Below are positions 1 to 8,922 of a stretch of 33,580 bases of DNA, one piece after another. The DNA lies in assembly GCA_018063145.1 (NCBI GenBank), contig JAGOQV010000013.1:1-33580 (forward strand). The letters run 5' to 3'. Position numbers and translations under genes: made by a program. Source of the stretch: Alphaproteobacteria bacterium (GTDB lineage Bacteria > Pseudomonadota > Alphaproteobacteria > Micavibrionales > Micavibrionaceae). Numbering within the stretch: the first letter of the stretch is position 1; each line of letters starts with the position of its first letter. The notes beneath the pieces are model-generated. The model saw nothing but the letters and a program-made list of their open reading frames with translations, searched no databases and was not told where the DNA came from.

Positions 1-341
1 ACCGACTGGCCACAACCGCAACGGCCTTTTTCATTAGGGTTGGTGATTTCTAAATGGCGATTCCCCACTTCATCCTCAACATAGTCAATCACAGTCCCAA
101 ACAGCCTCAGAACATCCGTCTTGGGAATAAATATTTTCAATTCCTCATCCACCACCAAAACTTCATCCGCGTGAGAAACATCAGCGGCCGGAACGGGGGA
201 CAAATCGTATTCATTTCCTCCACACCCTTTCCCGCCCACCAAACGAAGACGCAAGCCAACGTTATCTCCAACAACAGCCTTAAGGCGAACTATCGCAGAG
301 GGGGTTACAAAAATCTCTTTCGTGGTTAGCCCCAACATCAT
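1..341 (-). CDS. sufA: SufA/IscA-type Fe-S cluster carrier (HesB family), 3' end cut by window edge
   Basis: A-type carrier that receives Fe-S clusters from the SUF scaffold and passes them to apoproteins in the cytoplasm. About 113 codons are visible before the window edge. They include the first family cysteine (C40, in GGKGCGGNEYDL) and the C-terminal CGCG motif (RCGCGQS) at the very edge, so only a few residues should be missing. The start is the ATG at 341, which has AGGA just upstream and lies 6 bp after the sufT stop. Another ATG at 346 is out of frame and stops after two codons. As the last visible gene of the suf operon it is most likely sufA. The sequence alone does not separate SufA, IscA and ErpA, so the symbol is from context. 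Confidence 0.88.
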   Translation of the reverse strand, partial: MMLGLTTKEIFVTPSAIVRLKAVVGDNVGLRLRLVGGKGCGGNEYDLSPVPAADVSHADEVLVVDEELKIFIPKTDVLRLFGTVIDYVEDEVGNRHLEITNPNEKGRCGCGQS

Positions 342-347
342 TCCATC

Positions 348-761
348 CTATGTAAACATATTAAGTTGTAATTTCGCCGTTTCAGCCATAAAGGACGGGT
401 CCCATGCTGGGTCCCAAATAATTTCCACATCCACATTACCAACCCCCGTCAAAGGGAAAATCGCGGCCTGCACCATCCCGGGCATTTCCTGCGCTACGGG
501 ACAAGCGGGGGAAGTCAGCGTCATCTTAACATCCACATCGCTGGTGTTGTCGGGTTGGTCGATGATTTCAATTTTGTAGATCAAACCGAGTTCATAAATA
601 TTGACCGGAATTTCCGGATCATAAACTTCGCGCAAGGAGGCAAGAATAGCAGGCCACAAAGGATGATCCTTTGATCCCGTAATATGGGGAGGTTCGGCAA
701 GTTCGTCGTAATCCTCGCCGAAGGCACTGCGCACCATTTGTTCGTCTGCAACGTGATGCAT
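348..761 (-). CDS. sufT: SufT-type DUF59/MIP18 family Fe-S assembly protein
   Basis: 137-aa DUF59 (MIP18/PaaD-like) protein, a family that helps mature Fe-S proteins and often sits at the end of SUF operons. The conserved core is visible: VYDPEIPVNIYELGLIY at about residues 46-62, and TSPACPVAQ with the family cysteine around residue 87. A tryptophan-containing WDPAWDPSFM segment lies near the C-terminus. The N-terminal ~30 residues are a non-conserved extension. The ATG at 761 lies 8 bp after the sufS stop, with a GAGGT Shine-Dalgarno overlapping that stop. A shorter start at Met9 is possible. It lies between sufS and sufA on the same strand and so is part of the suf transcript. Confidence 0.9.
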   Translation of the reverse strand: MHHVADEQMVRSAFGEDYDELAEPPHITGSKDHPLWPAILASLREVYDPEIPVNIYELGLIYKIEIIDQPDNTSDVDVKMTLTSPACPVAQEMPGMVQAAIFPLTGVGNVDVEIIWDPAWDPSFMAETAKLQLNMFT

Positions 762-769
762 TTATTTTT

Positions 770-1999
770 TTACCTCAATATGTTGCACGCTTTTTCTAAT
801 CCAAAAACTAAACTGTCAATATCGCTGCGATCAGAATACATTCCCATCGAAGCGCGCACCGTCCCATCAACTCCCAGATGTTGCATCAGCGGCATACAAC
901 AATGATGCCCCGTCCGAACAGCAATCCCCATCTGGTCTAAAATCATCGCCACATCACCCGCCGGACACCCTTCCAGCGTAAAACTGATAATTGCCGCTTT
1001 TTCGGGTTGATGACCATATATTTTCAGCCCCTCAATCTCCATCAGCTCTTCCCGTGCGTAAAGATGAAGGTTTTCTTCCCACGCCCTAACCTTATCCATC
1101 CCCACGGACATAAGATAGTCCACCGCCGCCCCAAGTCCAATCACCTCGGCAATAGCCGGAGTCCCTGCTTCAAAGCGCGATGGAGGCTCAGCGTAAACCG
1201 CCCCCTCCAACGTCACTTTTTCAATCATGTCGCCCCCACCTTGATAAGGCGGCATAGACGCAAGAACATCGTATTTTCCGTACAAAACCCCAACACCTGT
1301 GGGACCATACAGCTTATGCCCCGTAAAGACATAAAAGTCAGAGGCAAAATCTTGAACATTCACAAAGCCATGCACCACGGCTTGGGACCCATCAAAAAGC
1401 ACTTTAATTTCTGGATTAAATTCTTTTGTTATCTTACTGATTTCGAATGAATTATTGATGGTCCCCAAAACATTAGAAACATGGACCAGAGAAACCATCC
1501 GCGTCCGAGGGGACAGGGCCTTCTGAAAGAAATCCATATCTAATGTTCCGTCTTCCAGAACAGGGATAAATTTCAGCACAACCCCGATTTGGTCGCGCAA
1601 CAGAAACCACGGAACCAGATTGGCATGATGCTCCATCACGCTCAGGATAATCTCATCTCCTGTTTTCAGGAAATTCCGCCCCCAAGTTTGGGCCACCAAA
1701 TTGATGGCCTCTGTGCTATTGCGGGTGAAGACAATCTCGCGAGAGGACGAAGCCCCGATGAAACGCGCCACCTTACTGCGAGCCCACTCAAACTCTTCAG
1801 TTTTTACTTGAGAAAATTCGTATAACCCTCTGTGAATATTAGCATATTTTTCTTCATATGCCTTACGGATCGATTCAATAACAACCAAAGGTTTTTGAGC
1901 ACTCGCCCCGCTATCAAGATAAACCAAAGGCTTCCCGTGCATGGTCTGCGTCAGGGATGGAAAGTCTTTTCGCCACGGATTATGACCTAGGTCAACCAC
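770..1999 (-). CDS. sufS: SufS cysteine desulfurase (PLP-dependent, group II)
   Basis: Removes sulfur from L-cysteine as an enzyme persulfide for Fe-S assembly on SufBCD. The protein is 409 aa, the usual SufS length. The PLP lysine is K229 in FTGHKLYGPTG. The persulfide cysteine is C367 in RTGHHCCMPL, followed by a second cysteine (C368) where many homologues have Ala. The late VRASMGMY motif is also present. The start is GTG at 1999, which overlaps the 3' end of sufD by 13 bp and has GAGAGGA about 8 bases upstream, so translation is probably coupled to sufD. No SufE or SufU partner gene is visible in the window. Confidence 0.95.
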   Translation of the reverse strand: MVDLGHNPWRKDFPSLTQTMHGKPLVYLDSGASAQKPLVVIESIRKAYEEKYANIHRGLYEFSQVKTEEFEWARSKVARFIGASSSREIVFTRNSTEAINLVAQTWGRNFLKTGDEIILSVMEHHANLVPWFLLRDQIGVVLKFIPVLEDGTLDMDFFQKALSPRTRMVSLVHVSNVLGTINNSFEISKITKEFNPEIKVLFDGSQAVVHGFVNVQDFASDFYVFTGHKLYGPTGVGVLYGKYDVLASMPPYQGGGDMIEKVTLEGAVYAEPPSRFEAGTPAIAEVIGLGAAVDYLMSVGMDKVRAWEENLHLYAREELMEIEGLKIYGHQPEKAAIISFTLEGCPAGDVAMILDQMGIAVRTGHHCCMPLMQHLGVDGTVRASMGMYSDRSDIDSLVFGLEKACNILR

Positions 2000-3066
2000 G
2001 CCGAAATCCTCTCTTGCATTTTTTCCCGCGCTTCGCGTGTTGTGACTTTATCCAACACTTCGCCAAGAAAAGATTCCATCAACATCCGGCGGGCAGCCTC
2101 TTCCGAAAGTCCCCGACTACGAAGGTAAAACATAGGCTCTTCATCCAGAGGTCCTGTCGTCGCCCCGTGAGAGCATTTGACATCGTCCGCATAGATTTCA
2201 AGCTCAGGCTTGACATCCATTTCAGCCAAAGGAGATAAAATGACGTTATTGGAAAGTTGATACCCATCCGTCTTTTGCGCATTCTGATGAACGTGGATTT
2301 TTCCTTGATACACGCCACGAGACATTCCATCCAAAACACTTCTGAAAAACTGGCTTGAATGGCAATGGGGGGCCACATGGTCAACGCGAATGGTTGTGTC
2401 TCCCAACTGCTTTCCGCGCAGCAAGGTCAAACCAGAGAGATCCACGCTGGCATCTTGCCCCAGAAGAGACACATCAAACTCCTGACGCGTAAATCCCCCT
2501 CCGGTCGTGAGGCTTACCATTTTGTACTTTGCTCCCTGCTCCAATTCGACATGAACGGCATGGGTTGAAACAGAAAACGGATCATCTTCGAGAATACGGT
2601 AATGGGTCAGCTTTGCTTCTCGCGCCAACCGAATGGTAATGGCTCCATTTTTCCAATAAGATTCCTCTCCGGTATGCGTTTCAATAATAGTAATATCGCT
2701 GCCATCCCGCCCTTCAATATCGATCCGCCACGGAATAACATAACGCCCCGCCCCGCGCAAAGACAAGAAAACGGGACGAGCCGCTTCGCGGTGACGAGGA
2801 ACAAACAAACGAACAACCTTTGGCGCATAACGGTTATTCAGGTCCCATAACTCTCCAGTCCCAGATATTTTCTTCTGGGTGGGATCAATAGATTCCAGAA
2901 AATCAAAAGCCCCCGAAGTTTCCCAATCAGGCCCCTGCACCTCTGGATGTTGCATAAGGAGAGCCGCCCGCAGATTTGAATATTTCCACCGCTCGGATTT
3001 GGGGTCAGGCAGAGCCAAGGCCCCCGCCCCGCGAAACGATAGAAGGGGGTTCCCTCCGCTGCTCAT
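1987..3066 (-). CDS. sufD: SufD, scaffold subunit of SufBCD
   Basis: SufD pairs with SufB and SufC to form the cytoplasmic scaffold on which Fe-S clusters are built. The protein is 359 aa, somewhat shorter than E. coli SufD, with the low-conservation N-terminal region reduced. The C-terminal beta-helix core is clear, including VKCSHGATTG (with the family's conserved His) at about residues 292-301 and FYLRSRGLSEEAAR after it. The start is ATG 3066, overlapping the sufC stop as ATGA, with GGAGG about 6 bases upstream. Its 3' end overlaps the GTG of sufS. This tight packing implies stoichiometric co-expression. Confidence 0.95.
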   Translation of the reverse strand: MSSGGNPLLSFRGAGALALPDPKSERWKYSNLRAALLMQHPEVQGPDWETSGAFDFLESIDPTQKKISGTGELWDLNNRYAPKVVRLFVPRHREAARPVFLSLRGAGRYVIPWRIDIEGRDGSDITIIETHTGEESYWKNGAITIRLAREAKLTHYRILEDDPFSVSTHAVHVELEQGAKYKMVSLTTGGGFTRQEFDVSLLGQDASVDLSGLTLLRGKQLGDTTIRVDHVAPHCHSSQFFRSVLDGMSRGVYQGKIHVHQNAQKTDGYQLSNNVILSPLAEMDVKPELEIYADDVKCSHGATTGPLDEEPMFYLRSRGLSEEAARRMLMESFLGEVLDKVTTREAREKMQERISAWLT

Positions 3067-3809
3067 GCCGCCCCTCCGATGTTGACATAGCCGGAGGATT
3101 CAAGCGACACAGCAAGATCTGCGCCGCCTGATTTGACAATTTTTCCACCAGACAAGACATGGACATGATCCGGCACGATATAATCCAAAAGACGTTGGTA
3201 ATGGGTGATAATGAGGAAAGACCGACGAGGAGAGCGCAGCGCATTGATTCCCTCAGCCACAACTTTCAGCGCATCAATATCAAGACCGGAATCGGTTTCG
3301 TCCAATACAGCCAGTTTTGGCTCCAACATCATCATTTGCAACACTTCGTTGCGTTTCTTCTCGCCGCCAGAAAAGCCAACATTGACGGGACGCTTAATCA
3401 TCTCATCAGAAATTCCCAAAGCAGCCTGTTTGGATTTGAGGAGTTTGAGAAAGGCTAGGGCATCCATCTCCCCTTCCCCGCGCTGCTTACGCAAAGCATC
3501 CAAGGACGTTTTCATGAAATTGGTTATCTGCACACCCGGAATTTCAACAGGATACTGGAAAGCGAGGAAAACCCCCGCTGCCGCCCGCGCTTCCGGTGTC
3601 AGATTTAGAATGCTTTTTCCTTCAAGCAGGATATCCCCGCTCGTTACGGTGTACCCGGGTTTTCCCGCCAGAATATAAGAGAGCGTAGATTTCCCAGCCC
3701 CGTTTGGCCCCATAATCGCGTGGACTTCGCCCGCTCCGATGGTCAGGTTCAACCCTTTGAGAATTTGTTTGCCATCAATTTCAGCGGCAAGATTTTTAAT
3801 TTGAAGCAT
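3063..3809 (-). CDS. sufC: SufC, Fe-S assembly ATPase
   Basis: ABC-type ATPase that drives conformational change in SufBCD; it is soluble and not a transporter. At 248 aa it has the normal length. Visible motifs are Walker A GPNGAGKST (about residues 34-42), Q-loop AFQYPVEIPG, the SufC-specific signature FSGGEKKRNEV, Walker B LAVLDETDSGLDID and the switch His in LIITHYQRLLDYI. The ATG at 3809 follows sufB by 41 bp, the largest gap in the operon, with only a weak purine-rich Shine-Dalgarno. The stop overlaps the sufD start by 4 bp. Confidence 0.97.
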   Translation of the reverse strand: MLQIKNLAAEIDGKQILKGLNLTIGAGEVHAIMGPNGAGKSTLSYILAGKPGYTVTSGDILLEGKSILNLTPEARAAAGVFLAFQYPVEIPGVQITNFMKTSLDALRKQRGEGEMDALAFLKLLKSKQAALGISDEMIKRPVNVGFSGGEKKRNEVLQMMMLEPKLAVLDETDSGLDIDALKVVAEGINALRSPRRSFLIITHYQRLLDYIVPDHVHVLSGGKIVKSGGADLAVSLESSGYVNIGGAA

Positions 3810-3850
3810 TTCTTTTCTATTTCTTTCTACTTAATCAACCAAAAGAAGCC

Positions 3851-5293
3851 CTACCCGACACTTCCTTCCAGAGAAATTGCCACGAGTTTTTGAGCCTCGA
3901 CGGCAAATTCCATTGGAAGGTTTTGCATGACCTCACGGCAAAATCCATTCACAATCAAAGCCACGGCCTCTTCGTTCGAGAGTCCACGCTGCTGGCAGTA
4001 AAAGAGCTGGTCCTCTGAAATTTTGCTGGTTGTCGCTTCGTGTTCGAGACGCGCCAGAGGATTTTTGCTTTCAATATAAGGAATGGTATGCGCCCCGCAT
4101 TGATTGCCAATCAGAAGGGAATCGCATTGGGTATGATTACGCGCTCCTTCTGCACCAGCCAGAACCTTGACCAAACCGCGATACGTTGAATCCGATTTTC
4201 CGGCGGAAATCGTTTTGGCAATCACCCGTGACCGCGTGTTTTTCCCCATATGGATCATCTTGGTTCCCGTGTCCGCCTGCTGGTGGTTATTGGTAATCGC
4301 CACCGAATAAAACTCGCCAACCGAGTTCTCGCCGCGCAGAACGCAAGACGGATATTTCCAAGTAATCGCCGAACCAGTTTCTACCTGAGTCCATGATATT
4401 TTGGCATTGCGGCCCTCGCACAGGCCCCGTTTGGTGACGAAGTTATAGATACCCCCTCGCCCGTTTTCATCCCCGGGATACCAGTTCTGTACCGTGGAAT
4501 ATTTAATCTCGGCATCTTCGTGGGCGATCAGCTCAACCACGGCGGCATGAAGTTGATTCTCATCGCGCATGGGGGCTGTGCATCCTTCCAGATACGAAAC
4601 ATAAGCCCCTTTGTCAGCGATAATCAAAGTCCGCTCGAACTGACCGGTTTTCAGTTCATTGATCCGAAAATAAGTTGAAAGCTCCATCGGGCAACGAACC
4701 CCGGGGGGAACATAAACAAATGACCCATCGGTAAACACCGCCGCATTGAGGCAAGCGTGTTTGTTGTCATGAAAAGGAACCACCGACCCCATATATTTTT
4801 GAATAAGGTCTGGGTGTTCGCGCACAGCTTCCGAAATCGAACAGAAAATAACGCCGGCCTCTTTCAAGGCCTCTTTGAAGGTTGTGGCAACGGAAACGGA
4901 GTCAAAGACAACATCAACCGCAACGCCGGCAAGAGCGGCCCGCTCCCGCATTGGAACCCCAAGCTTTTCAAAGGTTTCCAACAATTTTGGATCGGCCTCA
5001 TCAAGCGAGTTGAGCTTGGGTTTTGGGGCGGAGTAGTAATAAGCATCTTGGTAATCAAACAAGGGGAACCGTGGCTTGGCCCATGTCGGTTCAGGCATTT
5101 TTTTCCAGTGATCGAAGGCTTTGAGCCGTGCGGCCAAGAGCCAATCCGGTTCTTTCTTTTTGGCCGAAATGAAGCGAACAATCTCTTCATTCAGCCCTTT
5201 AGGGGCCTTGTCCGATTCAATATCAGTGACAAATCCGGCCTCGTATCGAGCCATATTTTCAACATGACGGGCAATGTCTGATGGTTCGGCCAT
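3851..5293 (-). CDS. sufB: SufB, scaffold subunit of SufBCD
   Basis: Main cluster-assembly scaffold of the SUF system. The protein is 480 aa, normal length. Conserved blocks include [49 protein letters not shown], the C-terminal [15 protein letters not shown] and [20 protein letters not shown], with several conserved cysteines. Start ATG 5293 lies 5 bp after the stop of the Rrf2 regulator gene, so regulator and scaffold share a transcript. The Shine-Dalgarno upstream is weak (AAAG), consistent with translational coupling to the regulator. Confidence 0.97.
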   Translation of the reverse strand: MAEPSDIARHVENMARYEAGFVTDIESDKAPKGLNEEIVRFISAKKKEPDWLLAARLKAFDHWKKMPEPTWAKPRFPLFDYQDAYYYSAPKPKLNSLDEADPKLLETFEKLGVPMRERAALAGVAVDVVFDSVSVATTFKEALKEAGVIFCSISEAVREHPDLIQKYMGSVVPFHDNKHACLNAAVFTDGSFVYVPPGVRCPMELSTYFRINELKTGQFERTLIIADKGAYVSYLEGCTAPMRDENQLHAAVVELIAHEDAEIKYSTVQNWYPGDENGRGGIYNFVTKRGLCEGRNAKISWTQVETGSAITWKYPSCVLRGENSVGEFYSVAITNNHQQADTGTKMIHMGKNTRSRVIAKTISAGKSDSTYRGLVKVLAGAEGARNHTQCDSLLIGNQCGAHTIPYIESKNPLARLEHEATTSKISEDQLFYCQQRGLSNEEAVALIVNGFCREVMQNLPMEFAVEAQKLVAISLEGSVG

Positions 5294-5298
5294 ATTCT

Positions 5299-5730
5299 TT
5301 AGATCCGTCCTTTCTGACGTGATGGTACGAAGACCAACATATCGGCTAATGAGAGGGTATCAAGGGCTGATTTAATCACTTGGTTTACTTTCTGCCACCG
5401 CCCTTTAAGAGGACAAAGCTCTTGAATGCCGCACTCATGAATTTCACTTGTGGCGCAATCTGTGACAGAAATAGGCCCCTCTAGGGCAACAATCAACTCG
5501 GTAACCGTTACCTCCGCCGGAGAGCGTTCCATTTTATACCCGCCATTCACCCCGCGAATTGAAACAATTACGCCCTGACGAGAGAGCAGCTTCAGAACCT
5601 TGGCAACGGTTGGTTCAGGAATCCCCGTCCGCTCAGCAAGGCTTGAGGCCGTATGAACTTTTCCGTGGGCCGCAGCCAACAGACTCAAAACCACAATGGC
5701 ATAATCGCTAAGTTTGGAGAGTCGAATCAT
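5299..5730 (-). CDS. Rrf2-family SUF regulator (winged helix, three-cysteine cluster motif)
   Basis: Rrf2/IscR-like transcription factor, first gene of the suf operon and probably its autoregulator. With the ATG at 5730 it is 143 aa. This start has AGGAAGG just upstream and gives the family N-terminus [13 protein letters not shown] 13-residue upstream extension is possible but has no support. The N-terminal winged helix carries [17 protein letters not shown] (recognition region) and RGVNGGYKM. Three cysteines, C92, C100 and C106, match the Fe-S ligand region of IscR-like proteins, but the first spacing is 7 residues where IscR has 5. By family knowledge it would sense cluster status and control suf; the exact effector is inference. 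Confidence 0.9.
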   Translation of the reverse strand: MIRLSKLSDYAIVVLSLLAAAHGKVHTASSLAERTGIPEPTVAKVLKLLSRQGVIVSIRGVNGGYKMERSPAEVTVTELIVALEGPISVTDCATSEIHECGIQELCPLKGRWQKVNQVIKSALDTLSLADMLVFVPSRQKGRI

Positions 5731-5800
5731 GGCCTTCCTAATTCGTACATTTTTGGTACCATATGTCACAAACCGCCTGAAACTGCAAGCCTCCGGCTTT

Positions 5801-5829
5801 TTTACGAAATATTATGTTTTTCGTAATAT
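5801..5829 (+). promoter_or_regulatory. Candidate operator/promoter between the suf regulator and the divergent gene
   Basis: A perfect 8-bp inverted repeat, TTACGAAA (5802-5809) and TTTCGTAA (5819-5826), separated by 9 bp, lies in the 130-bp divergent intergenic region. It overlaps a plausible plus-strand promoter: TTTACG (5801-5806), 17-bp spacer, TAATAT (5824-5829). A near direct repeat (CGAAATATTAT / CGTAATATTAT at 5805 and 5822) overlies it. A weak minus-strand -35 (TTGCAG, complement of 5783-5788) could serve the suf operon. Binding by the adjacent Rrf2 protein is inference from position only; the site does not match the E. coli IscR consensus. Confidence 0.4.
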
Positions 5830-5860
5830 TATTGTCCCGATCAGAGCTTCGGGAGAAAAA

Positions 5861-6610
5861 ATGGGCGACCACAGCTTTAACAAACCATCCCCTAACAAAA
5901 AAATTGTCGGCGATATTGGCAGTCTGGCAACGGATGGTCTGCCGAAAGAGGCTGGCTTGACCGGAGTTTTGGGCGATACGTTCGGGAGTGCCGTACGCGG
6001 TGGAGTCATTCGCGCCATTGATAAAGCTCTTGGCCCCGTCAGTGTGGTTATCGACTACGCGATTGACTGGGGCAAAGAAAGAATTCAAGAGAGCAAAGAG
6101 CAGGAAAATTACATAACTGGAATTCGCGGGCTCGCCGAGAAGAAAGTGTCAGGATTCCTTTTCGAAGAGAGACAGATCAATGGACAATCCGTTCAGGTGG
6201 CGGTGGACGCTAGCGGAAAGTTAGCCGACCCGAAGGCCAAGCCATTCATCTGGACCAATGCCGATGATCCAAACGAACCGCAAATCAAGAATCTTCTTTC
6301 TGCTGCCGAAGAAAAAGCCGCTGCAGAACTGGAGGAATTTAGACAAACCTCGATGAAAGAACTCCCCGCCCGCAAGCAACGCTATGTGGATGATCTAAAA
6401 GCATATACCCAATCCATTGAGGACGAAGAAAACGATGAGGGAGTCAGTAGTGTTCGGCGCCCCCCCACTCCTCAGTACCGCGTAGAAGATGACTATCTCC
6501 AGAAAATCCAAGAGGCACACCATTCTATCGCTGAAGATGTAAAACTGTCAGGACCTAAACTAGGCCCTCAAGCCGGACAAAATCCTGCATTGACATCAGG
6601 CGGCGGCTAA
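5861..6610 (+). CDS. Hypothetical protein, 249 aa, divergent from suf operon
   Basis: I do not recognise this protein. The start is the ATG at 5861, with GGGAG 5 bases upstream; the reading frame is open further upstream but without a better start. There is no signal peptide or clear membrane segment. A glycine- and hydrophobic-rich stretch at about residues 38-70 (VLGDTFGSAVRGG...VVIDYAIDWG) could form an amphipathic or membrane-associating helix. The middle and C-terminal half are highly charged and probably helical (residues ~150-235, rich in E, K and A). The tail is Gly/Pro-rich and ends in SGGG. It could be a cytoplasmic structural protein or a secreted effector; nothing in the sequence decides this. 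It may respond to the shared operator region with the suf regulator. Confidence 0.7.
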   Translation: MGDHSFNKPSPNKKIVGDIGSLATDGLPKEAGLTGVLGDTFGSAVRGGVIRAIDKALGPVSVVIDYAIDWGKERIQESKEQENYITGIRGLAEKKVSGFLFEERQINGQSVQVAVDASGKLADPKAKPFIWTNADDPNEPQIKNLLSAAEEKAAAELEEFRQTSMKELPARKQRYVDDLKAYTQSIEDEENDEGVSSVRRPPTPQYRVEDDYLQKIQEAHHSIAEDVKLSGPKLGPQAGQNPALTSGGG

Positions 6611-6703
6611 CCAAAAGGAAGCAAAAGGCCTTTATAAGGCACCGAATCACCTGTAGAAATAGAGCTGTTCCGCCGCGTCACTCTCTTTTTCTTGGGGATC
6701 TAA

Positions 6704-8914
6704 ATGCGCTTTTATGCCTACGTCACAACGACAGCCGTCTTTCTGAGTGCTTATCTGCTATTCGTTGTTCAGCCCATGGTTGGCAAATATCTCCTTCCCT
6801 TGCTTGGGGGGGGACCGTCTGTGTGGAACACGGCCATGTTATTCTTCCAGATTCTTCTGCTCGGCGGCTACGCCTACGCCCACGGAATGGCTCGTTTTGT
6901 GCCGGTGCGCAGCCAGTATATTGTCCACCTTTCCCTTTTTGTTTTGGCCGCTTTGTCGCTGCCTCTCGCCCTCACCCCGGGGGCCGAGCCTACCGGACAA
7001 GACCCTATGATTTGGCAACTTCGTACGATGTTGGGGATGGCTGCGGGTCCTTTCTTTATTCTCTCGGCGACCGCTCCGCTGCTTCAACAATGGTTTTCAA
7101 AAACCGCGCATGAACGCGCTGGAAATCCTTATTTCCTCTATGCCGCCAGCAATATTGGCTCCATGCTTGCGTTGTTGTCCTATCCATTTTTGGTTGAACC
7201 CGCTTTGAATCTTTCCTCTCAATCCTTTGGTTGGTCATGGGGGTATGGCCTGCTGGGGGTTCTTATTCTGCTCTCCGCCCTACTCTCAAAGCCTGCCACC
7301 AAGGTTGAAGAAAAAATAGAATCCGTGGAGGAAGATGTTCCGATAACATGGAGAAAACGCGGCGCGTGGCTCCTCCTTTCCTTTATTCCGTCCTCGCTGA
7401 TGCTTGGTTTCACCAGTTACATCACCAGCGATGTGACAACAGTTCCTCTTTTCTGGATTATTCCGCTCTCTCTTTACCTGCTCACTTTCATTATTGCCTT
7501 TTCGGAGAAATCCTTCTTTTCCCTGCCCCTCACCCGCATTATCCAAGGGGCCTCTGTTTTACTGCTTCTGTTCCATATGATGTTTACTGGTCTGTTGGTT
7601 CGATGGGAATTCGCAGGTGTCCACGTTCTTTTCTTTTTCTTTACGGCTCTTCTCTGCCACCAAGAACTGGTTGCCCAGAAGCCAAAACCTCGCCACCTGA
7701 CCGAATTTTTTCTTATCATGTCACTGGGGGGAGCTCTCGGCGGACTCTTTAACTCGATTATTGCCCCACTTATTTTCTCGCTTCCTTATGAGTATATGGC
7801 GACAGCCCTGCTGAGCACATTTTTCCGCTTTAGCTCGTCGCAACCTTTGGGCTTTCTCCATTTTGAACGAAAAGATTTCCTGAAAAAATACGCAAAATTC
7901 GCAGGCGTCATAGCTTTGGTTATTGCCATTTTGTTGGTAGATATGCCCCTTGCTACGTCTGTGTTTGGGGCCGGAATTATCGTCCTCTGCAGCTACTATA
8001 TGAACAGCCGCCTTACCTTCGGTGTTTTATGCGCCCTTCTTTTTCTGGTCTTCCCGATCCGGCAATGGACTTTGAGCGGTCAGGACCTCGTCACTTCCAG
8101 AAACTATTACGGGGTTATCCGTGTACGGGATGAGGGGGGAGTTCGGACTCTCCTTCACGGTGTCACCAACCACGGGGGGCAATCCCTTGATCCGAATGAC
8201 CCGTTCAAACCATTCGGCTACTACGACTCTCATTCTGGCCTAGCTGATGTTTTCGCGCTTCCTTACATGAACGCAGCAAATCAACCGAGAAAGATTGCCG
8301 TGATTGGCCTTGGAACTGGGGCGATTGCGTGCTTCTTTAATCGTGAAGACCGCAGCTTTGATTACTACGAAATTGATCCCGCCGTTGTTGAAGTTGCTCA
8401 AGACCCCAAATACTTCACCTATCTAAGCAATTGCGTTTCCCATTCAACCGTGCAAACCGGCGATGGCCGCCTCTTGATCGCCCATACGCCTGATCATAGT
8501 TATGATGTCATTGAACTGGATGCCTTTACCTCCGATAATATTCCCTTGCACATCATCACCAAGGAAGCCATGCAGCTTTATCTTCAAAAACTCAAGCCAG
8601 ATGGAATTCTTGTTTTCCACGTGACCAACCGCTTTTTTGATCTTGAAAACGAACTGGCCGTTACCGCGAAATCTCTTGGTTATAAAGCTCTTTTCAAGCT
8701 CAACATCGGCGATGATCCTCGAGAACTCAAAGAAGCAGGAAAAAGTCTTCAGCTTGCCACTCAGTCTTCGAAATACGTTGTGATTACGTCGAACGAATCT
8801 GTGCAAGCCGATTTGCTGGAACGGGCGCAGAAATGGAAAGTTCTAACCGCCAATGAAGACTGGAAGCCTTGGACCGATAGCTATGCCAATATCCTGCGCT
8901 CGATCAGACAATAG
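6704..8914 (+). CDS. Fused multi-pass membrane / spermidine synthase-like protein
   Basis: 736-aa two-part protein. Residues ~1-440 contain about a dozen hydrophobic segments, resembling the membrane half of 'fused MFS/spermidine synthase' proteins. Residues ~450-736 form a SpeE-like Rossmann methyltransferase-fold domain: AVIGLGTGAIACF (cofactor loop), YYEIDPAVVEVA, GDGRLLI and IELDAFTSDNIPLH. The GGGDGG-type motif of true spermidine synthases is replaced by GLGTGA, so classical aminopropyl transfer from decarboxylated SAM is doubtful and the substrate is unknown. Start ATG 6704 has GGGGA about 6 bases upstream. The 93 bp before it hold an AAAGGCCTTT palindrome and no obvious terminator, so co-transcription with the preceding gene is possible. 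It converges on prfC with an 8-bp gap. Confidence 0.85.
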   Translation: MRFYAYVTTTAVFLSAYLLFVVQPMVGKYLLPLLGGGPSVWNTAMLFFQILLLGGYAYAHGMARFVPVRSQYIVHLSLFVLAALSLPLALTPGAEPTGQDPMIWQLRTMLGMAAGPFFILSATAPLLQQWFSKTAHERAGNPYFLYAASNIGSMLALLSYPFLVEPALNLSSQSFGWSWGYGLLGVLILLSALLSKPATKVEEKIESVEEDVPITWRKRGAWLLLSFIPSSLMLGFTSYITSDVTTVPLFWIIPLSLYLLTFIIAFSEKSFFSLPLTRIIQGASVLLLLFHMMFTGLLVRWEFAGVHVLFFFFTALLCHQELVAQKPKPRHLTEFFLIMSLGGALGGLFNSIIAPLIFSLPYEYMATALLSTFFRFSSSQPLGFLHFERKDFLKKYAKFAGVIALVIAILLVDMPLATSVFGAGIIVLCSYYMNSRLTFGVLCALLFLVFPIRQWTLSGQDLVTSRNYYGVIRVRDEGGVRTLLHGVTNHGGQSLDPNDPFKPFGYYDSHSGLADVFALPYMNAANQPRKIAVIGLGTGAIACFFNREDRSFDYYEIDPAVVEVAQDPKYFTYLSNCVSHSTVQTGDGRLLIAHTPDHSYDVIELDAFTSDNIPLHIITKEAMQLYLQKLKPDGILVFHVTNRFFDLENELAVTAKSLGYKALFKLNIGDDPRELKEAGKSLQLATQSSKYVVITSNESVQADLLERAQKWKVLTANEDWKPWTDSYANILRSIRQ

Positions 8915-8922
8915 GTGGCTAT

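Noticed and set aside
5731-5769. Upstream start for the Rrf2 regulator
   Set aside because: The ATG at 5730 has a strong AGGAAGG and gives the conserved [11 protein letters not shown] start.
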